Assembly: GCA_037349315.1 (NCBI GenBank)
Contig: JBAIAC010000004.1
Span: forward strand, 25,671,001-25,735,000
Direction of reading: 5' to 3'
DNA: 64,000 nt
Source: Chelydra serpentina
Lineage: Eukaryota > Chordata > Testudines > Chelydridae
Positions 57,692 to 64,000 of this stretch are shown in pieces (position 1 is the stretch's first letter; each line of letters begins with the position of its first letter). Both the position numbers and the translations under genes were made by a program. The notes below the pieces were generated by a model. It did no database searches, was not told the origin of the DNA, and was given only the letters and a program-made list of their open reading frames with translations.

Positions 57692-58184
57692 AATGACTGT
57701 GGAGGAGTGGGAAAGAGATAAATATATCTCTGTGTGTATGATTTGTAATACAGATACCAAAGTGGTATGTACCATATAAGAATCTAGATAGATAGAAAGA
57801 TAAGCCATGTAAAAAATGCACACCAAGGAACACAGCATATTGTAATCAATTTCTGCAATAATAGAACCCACTTATATTTTGTGGGTTCCATTATCATTCT
57901 GCTATGCATTTATAAAAAGGAAGTAAATTCATTCCTCTGGTTCAAAAGTTCTTGAATATACAGCACCAAGGAACAGACTCATACAGAGTTAGGAATTTCC
58001 TTGGCTTACTCCACTGCAAATAAATCACTGATGTAATACTTTTTAAATGATAAACAAGTGGCGCTTGTGTCAATACTATGAATTCTGCAGCTCTTCCTTT
58101 ATATTTACTGCCTAGCAATGTATTAAAACAAGTGTAGTAATAGCAATAATGCTTTGCACTGCCTGCAGTCTGAGGATCATTCTT
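57692..58184. other. Unassigned non-coding sequence
   Basis: No gene or repeat recognised. Confidence 0.5.
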
Positions 58185-58285
58185 AATCGTGTTTATTTCA
58201 GTAGCCTTATTGTGCTAGGTACTGTACAACCACAGAGTAGTAGACAGTCCCTGCCCCAAAGAGCTTACAGTCTACATAGACATAA
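58185..58285 (+). repeat. SINE-like relic (8950 family)
   Basis: 'cagtagccttattgtgctag', 'gtactgtacaaccacagagt' and 'ccccaaagagcttacagtct' match the order of the 8950 copy. 58286-58937 holds nothing else recognised. Confidence 0.55.
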
Positions 58286-58937
58286 GGTATAGGATATACA
58301 AGCAGAATGAGCAGTGTGATGGCAGAAAATGTTATGTTAATGTAATCCCCTTTTATTTTTCTTATTTCCTGGTGTTCAGCCAAAAACACTTATTGCTGTA
58401 ATTACAGCTGCTGTTTCTACTTGCTCTGAGCTGATATAGAAACATTCCCAGACAAGGTGGCAGCATAGAGCCTTGAGTGACTGCAAAGAAGTAGTTGCTG
58501 TTTCAGCACAGGAGAGGGAGTGCAGGAAGTTGTTAACCATGCTCAGTTGCTGTCTGAAGCTGGTGTGGAAGGCTTCATTAAGGGCAGACATCCCTGCATG
58601 TACACACGGACTGCCAGCATGTGCACACATACCCCTTAGTTAGAAGCTGGAAGCTCCTGGCCAAGCAGAAGTGAGTTCTGCCAGGTGCACTGCACCGGCA
58701 GCTATGTTGAGCACCGGTCAGATCCAGCCGAGCCCTGCAGGGAAAAGATAGAACTGCCAGAGATAACTCAGACTGAATCTGTGGGTTGGATCTCAACACA
58801 GTTTCCTGTATCTTTATAGAAGTCAGTGAGGTTGAGACTCAGAAACACTATTAAGGAGGAATCACAGATGGGAAGCGAAATGTCTTTGCAAGGTGTATTA
58901 CATCATTGCACCGAAGACACAGTGTGCACTTAATAGC

Positions 58938-59421
58938 TAGGGTTGCCAACCCTCCCGGATTTGCCGGGAGTCTCCCGGAATCAGGCCCTGTCTCCTGGAG
59001 GTTACCAAGGCCAGACCAGGAGATTTCAGGTGCTAAAAGTCTGGCACGCAGCAAAGCTAAGGCAGGCTCTCTGCCAGCCCTAGCCCCATGCCACTCCCAG
59101 AAGCGGCCCGCACATCTCTGTGGCCCCGGCAGTGGGAGGGCGGGGGCAGCGTTTGCAGGTGTACAGAGCCCCCTGCCCACCTCCCCTCCCCCGCAAGGAC
59201 ATGCTGGCTCATTCCGGGAGCAGCGCCCTGCCCCAGGTTCAGCCCGGAGCTCCATCCCACATTCTGAACCCCTCGGCCCCAATCCAGAGCCCACACCCCC
59301 TCCTGCACCCCAACCCCTGGCCCCAGCCTGGTGAAAGGGTGGGGGGAGAGTGAGTGATGCAGGGAAGGGGATGGAGTCAGTGGGGCTGGGCCTTGAAGAA
59401 GGGGTGGAGCCTTGGGGCGCT
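58938..59421. repeat. GC-rich dispersed repeat
   Basis: It begins TAGGGTTGCCAACC, like the MITE at 21306, then 'tcccggatttgccgggagtc', and becomes strongly GC-rich. Opposite-strand frames up to 197 codons here are proline/glycine-rich with no motif. The right edge near 59421 is where GC content drops. Confidence 0.4.
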
Positions 59422-60600
59422 AAATAGCATGGATGCTGAACCAATTGGTTATGTGATACAACTAAATGTTTTATTTATTTAATTGTCAATATAATTACCC
59501 AGCGTGAGCCTACATTAAAGCAGAAGATCTCTGCTTGTCAGACATCACAATCCCTGTATCTATATTGTAAGGTATTATAAATACATATATCTTTGGGTTT
59601 AGACCCTGTGTTATAGTCTTCATTTTAAAGGGAAACACATTTCTAGTTAGCAATGTTAGTCTAGTTGTGGGTTTTTTAGTGTTATTCATAAAAAGGAATA
59701 GGAAATTATTAACTGTATGTGCGTAACTGTCTTATGGTAAAGACTGGTACTGGATTCCTAAGGAGGGAAAGAAAGTGAATCCTGTAGTTTCTTGCCAGGA
59801 TAGGAATTCATGGACTGTGAAAATACTTTCAGTCAGATAGAGGAATTCTGTAGCACAGAATTGGTAAGTAAATTGACTTATCTCCCTTCTGCATAGGTTA
59901 CATTAGTTCCACATTTGCGGGTCAGGGGGAAGGTTTACTTAGGAGGGGATCAGGTAAATGTTACGTAAGTATTACCATAATTCCTGTTTTAGAACATTGA
60001 GGCACACAGATATTAAGTGCCTTGCTTTAAACCACACATAAACTCTTTGGCAGAGGCCAAAATAGAAGGCAGTCTTGTGAGTCCAGTGCCTTTACCACAC
60101 AGCCATCCTTCCTGCCCGTTTATACACTCTGTAGTCAAGAGAGGAACAGCCAGATTTCTATTGCACAACCCATATGGGCCATTAACTGTTCAAATAGTCA
60201 AAACTACCCCTTGGATTTAAAACCACATTTAATGTGCCAGAGAATTGTTTTTGTTCATATTGGACATTGGTCCAAATGTACTCAGCCAGAATTGCCAGAA
60301 CAAACAAAGGCTGGTGTAGTAAATCATCTCTGGGCGCGCTCTAATCACATTGCTATGGGATTGTCCTAGGTTTAGATAATTCAGGGAGGACATAGCTGGT
60401 ACAACTGAAAAGAGGACAGGTTTAATTGGGCCCTTCATTGAGCTCTACATTCATTTCACAAACAGATCTAGTCAACCCTACCCACCATGATCCTTCCTGC
60501 TCAAAAGGAAATGGTTCCCTTAAATACCTTCTGATCTGATCCTGAAAGGAACTGAGCATGTACTAGAAAGGTCTGAACACCTTCAACTCCTGCTTTAATC
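59422..60600. other. Unassigned sequence with an L2/MIR-like stretch
   Basis: 59995-60120 ('ttgaggcacacagatattaa', 'gtgcctttaccacacagcca') resembles an L2/MIR tail. The rest is unrecognised. Confidence 0.45.
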
Positions 60601-60900
60601 CCTTGACCTCAATAGGAGAAGACTGCATTCAGCATCTTGCAGAATCAGGCCCTAGGGCCCATTCTTGTACCCATTGAAGTCAATGGGAGTTTTACTACTG
60701 ACCTCAATAAGAGCAGGACTGTCCTCTTATGTCTCAGTCCTGCAAGGTGCTGACTGCCCTCCATGCCCAATGTAGTAAATGGGATTATGCATGTGCTTAA
60801 TTTTAAGCACTTGTTTAAGTGCTTTGCAGGACTGGGGCCAGAGTGCTCAGGATTTTGCAGGATCAAGCCCGAATAAATCAATGGTGTAATCAAAGGCAGA
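60600..60900. repeat. Cluster of palindromic repeat fragments
   Basis: 'cagaatcaggccctagggcc', 'cattgaagtcaatgggagtt', 'ctcagtcctgcaaggtgctg' and 'ttaagtgctttgcaggactg' are arms and centres of the palindromic family at 2812, here as two or three partial copies. Confidence 0.5.
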
Positions 60901-63249
60901 ATTTGGCGCTTGATGTTAATCTAATGGAAATCAATGCCTATCTCTGAAGAGCACATACAGTAGGTCTAATATGGCTGCAAAAGTTATCATATTGCTCATT
61001 GCTATGACTGCGAAGGTTATTGCATTATTCAAGGAACATGGGCCCAAATCTCCAAAGGAGGATCTGGCCCATGATGAATTGGACTTTCTATCGCTGTAAT
61101 TTCCCTCAAACCTATGAATAAACCACTATCCATCATTGCAACATGCAATTGCAACGTTAGTCTAATACAGACATTTCAGAACAAGCCATCCTTATCTTTT
61201 CCCTCATTCTTTGTCTCCCAAAGAAATGTGTGATAGGTTGAAGGTTTGGTCTGGTATGCACTGGTTTATGAAAATTGAAAAAAAATATATATTACTCAAA
61301 AATAGATGCATCCATCCCACCTTTCAATGAAAAATGCTATTGAATGTGGTCCTGTCAATAGCCCCTGGATATCCTAGAGAGGGAAATTAAAATGACATTG
61401 CTATAAACAATCAGAAATGATATTTTGGGATATTTCAATCTGTTCTCTTGCAACTTGGCTGTTGCTCAAGTAAATTGTTTTTTGTTGTTGTTGGGGTTTT
61501 TTTTTTCTCCCAATAGAAAGTCTGATTGGAGGCTGGTTTTGGTTTTGTTTTGTCCTTAATTAGCACTGAAATGTACCCGCTTCCCTCTCTTTTCATCCAA
61601 AAATATTCTTTTAATCTAATGTATTTCAGTGGGTCAAAAGGGGAGGTCCCGATGCCACCTCCCCCAAAATTTCCCTGTTTAGTAGCATTCAGATCTTGGC
61701 ACCCATGACATCGAGAGGAAATACAGCGAAGCTGTGCTAGTCTCGCTCCCTCTCCCTGCCCTTGATTTTCATGCTCACAGAAATAGACTCAGTAGCCATC
61801 TGTATCTCCACTTCTAAGCAAGTTGAATGTCAGCATTCCTGGGGTTCTTCCAACATTAGACAGCTCAGGGGAAGTTGCTGGTAGCTAATTCAAACACCAA
61901 AGGGGCTCAATATTTTCCACTATCGATATGTTCCCTTTCATCCTGTGGGTCTTTAAAAATCCACATTCTCTGCAGCAAAGAGGAAGAAGTACCATAAAAG
62001 GACCTCTTTAGGTAGCTTATAAAAACTCTTCCCCCAGGAGGCATTACAGGCACACTTCTGAGTTTGTTTAAGGAAGAGTTTAAAGCAGAGAGCCCTCCTA
62101 TGCCCTATTGACACTATGAAAAGGGATGTGTGTGTTTAAAATGTGATTTCTAAGACACTGTAAACGTCTGGTGTAGACAGGGCAAGTTGTAGTTTTACCT
62201 CCATTTAGCTGATCGAGATAAGCCCCAGACGCCCCACTTTTCTGTTAATATTTTTGAAACATTCAAAAAGCCATTTTTTCACCAAAAAAACATCCTTTTC
62301 CGGTCATCACTAGTGCTGTGTTTGGAATGAGGAGGGAAGAGTTACGCTTTAACTGACTGTTGTGTATGATGACTTAGGCCCAGATCCTCAAGGGTATTTA
62401 GGCTTCTAACTTTATTGGTCCTGATTCGAAGCCCAGTGAAGTCAATGGAAAGATGCCCGTTTGTATGTTGCACGTAAACTCCTTGAATTCCGCTGGTAAG
62501 GAGAGAGAAGAAAATACCCTGGAGCTGGAGTCATTGTTTTTCTATCCACAGACACAGGGAGCCACTCAAGGCTCATGATCCAATGAATGACATAATTTTC
62601 TCTGCACCCAGTACCAAAGGGCAGATCCCAAAGAGAGGTCATTTTAAAATTAAACTCTTGCTATTTTACTGGCAGTCCTGTGATATTTGGTGGTTTTCTT
62701 AAAGCCCCAGCTCCTGGAGTCTTGAAATTATATAAGAATCTGTTTTTGTGTGTCTCTCTTCGTTTGTTTTTAATGTAAGTTTCTAGCCTTCCTGGTCGTG
62801 GAAAAAAGCTTGAAATCAAAACTCTGAAAGGCTCGAAAACCTGAAGGCAAATAACCCCACCACCAGCCCCACCAAATGTGGTGTCTTTAAAATTATGTGA
62901 TTTCAAAGCCAACTTCATGGGCAGCTCTGACTCATAATTTCTGAACGCACACAATGGCAATATTGGATACAATGGGTCGGAAGGGGCCTGTGTGAGCCTC
63001 TGGTTACCAGAAGCAGCCTCTGGACTCCTTCAAGGAGCATCTCAGCTGTCATTTCATATAAAAAGTATGTTTTAAGCCCTCCTCTTTGCAAAGATGACAT
63101 GGAAAATGTAAACTGATCATGAAGGTTGAAAGAAACAAGCAACTGGCTGTCACTCCTGCAGCAGTAGGCTGAGTGGAACTGAATGGTCCACACACACGCA
63201 CACACTTGATGTAAATAAGTTGGATGTATTTGGGGTGGATCCCAAGGAA
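60901..63249. other. Unassigned non-coding sequence
   Basis: No gene or repeat that I can name, apart from a short fragment 'cgtctggtgtagacagggca' near 62167 resembling the end of a palindromic MITE and an AT-rich 'aaaaagccattttttcacca' near 62267. Confidence 0.5.
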
Positions 63250-63764
63250 TCTTCTCTCTAGGCCTCGGGTGATGGGGTGTACAAACTCCACACTAGGCAA
63301 CAAGGGGTTAAGGGATTATTTTGGGCTCAGCCAGCTCCACCCCACCACACCTGCAGAAAATGCTCCATCTGCTGGAGGAATTAAAAGGCAGGGAATTAGC
63401 TCATTTAGGTGGCAGAGCTGGAGGGGAGCAGACCTGCAACCCACAGCTCCAGCAGAGGAGAGGAGAGGAGAGGAGAGGAGAGGAGAGGAGAGCCGAGCCG
63501 AGCCGAGCCGAGCCGAGCCGAGCCGAGCCGAGCCGAGCCGAGCCTAGCCTAGCCTAAAGGCTCTGACATAGCTGCCCAAAGGGGCCCTCCCTGAGGGAAG
63601 GGAGGAACCACTCCAGAGACAACCAGAGAGGGAAATATCCTATGGACCTTGGGCATAGGTGACTCCCTCTTACTTCTTTTGGTTTGGTTTTCCCCACCAG
63701 GAGAAGGCCTTGGACTGAGCTGAGACTGTAGGGGACAGGGACGAGAGGAAGAGGCCCAGAAAGG
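63250..63764 (+). mobile_element. Possible gypsy LTR and leader
   Basis: From 'tgatggggtgtacaaactcc' (63270) the sequence has the look of an LTR, with a TATA-like 'attaaaagg' near 63382 and a G-rich stretch after it. It lies directly before a gypsy reverse transcriptase segment on the same strand, with no room for gag or protease, so the element is internally deleted if this is its LTR. The right LTR is outside the window. Confidence 0.4.
63455..63555 (+). repeat. Compound pentanucleotide array
   Basis: (GAGGA)n from 63455 to about 63490 switches to (AGCCG)n to 63540 and then three AGCCT units. The five-base period is kept across both switches. Confidence 0.9.
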
Positions 63765-64000
63765 ACAACCTGAACAAAGCGGTATTGGCCAATCCCACTC
63801 ATGCCAGAATTGCAAGAAAAAAAAAGCCTTTGTCACTCCATTCAGCCTCTATCAGTTTGGAACTATGCCCTTTGACTCCATGGGGCACCCACAACTTCCA
63901 ACGTCTTATGGACCAGGTTTTACAGCCCCATAACTCAGACGCTGCTGCATATTTAGATGAAGTAATCATCTACAGCCGAACCTGGGAAGAACGCTTGGCA
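63765..64000 (+). pseudogene. Ty3/gypsy reverse transcriptase fragment, runs off the window
   Basis: Motifs in order are TKRYWPIPL (usually TKGYWQIPL), then AFVTPFSLYQFGTMPF in a second frame, then FQRLMDQVLQPHNSDAAAYL in a third. The catalytic YLDD box reads YLDE at 63950-63961, with one catalytic Asp changed to Glu. IYSRTWEERL follows. At least two frameshifts occur (in the A-run near 63815 and near 63885), so it is not functional. The style matches the Gmr1-like gypsy group of the 23-kb element. Confidence 0.8.

Noticed and set aside
58851..59444. 197-codon minus-strand frame in GC-rich DNA
   Set aside because: Proline/glycine/alanine-rich, mirrored by long frames on the other strand, no motif; an effect of high GC in a repeat.
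1..64000. CRISPR arrays, operons, riboswitches or tRNA/rRNA genes
   Set aside because: No regular spaced repeats, no cloverleaf or rRNA sequence, and the sequence is eukaryotic.

Overview
This window looks like non-coding genomic DNA from a sauropsid, most probably a turtle. That is an inference from repeat content: abundant CR1 LINEs with ATTCTATG-type 3' tails, a Ty3/gypsy element whose Gag carries a SCAN-like segment, MIR/L2-like relics, and many hAT-type and palindromic MITEs. I see no convincing host protein-coding exon, tRNA, rRNA or CRISPR array. Every long reading frame I could assign belongs to a transposable element.

Layout. 1-12 kb is mostly unassigned AT-rich sequence. It holds one nearly intact but broken transposase-like gene (5067-6757), an unclassified dispersed repeat (7287-7655) and a MIR. 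12741-14172 is the most unusual object: an LTR-derived fold-back element with two 517-bp inverted arms and a 5-bp target-site duplication. 16-21.5 kb holds small MITEs with clear target duplications and a CR1 (17876-19676, minus). 23026-30735 is a second CR1 (minus) split near its 3' end by a young gypsy element (23062-28238, minus). That element has LTRs, primer-binding site, polypurine tract and a 909-codon Gag-protease frame, but no reverse transcriptase, RNase H or integrase. 33396-35133 is a third CR1 (plus), nested in an older CR1 tail. 39736-43081 is a full-length but decayed hAT transposon with an 8-bp target duplication. 47-50 kb carries two related hAT-type MITEs. 51227-54401 is an RTE-clade LINE with an 11-bp target duplication, inserted in a second copy of the 7.3-kb repeat. 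54730-55709 is a Tc1/mariner-type MITE, 56863-57686 a solo LTR, and the last 240 bases a broken gypsy reverse transcriptase segment.

These parts do not form a pathway. The window is a record of nested insertions. Relative order can be read directly: gypsy is younger than the 23-30 kb CR1, RTE is younger than the 50.8-kb repeat, the 33.4-kb CR1 is younger than the tail it splits, and the 16.6-kb MITE is younger than the SINE/L2-like relic around it. Functional links, such as the fold-back being moved by gypsy proteins, are inference.
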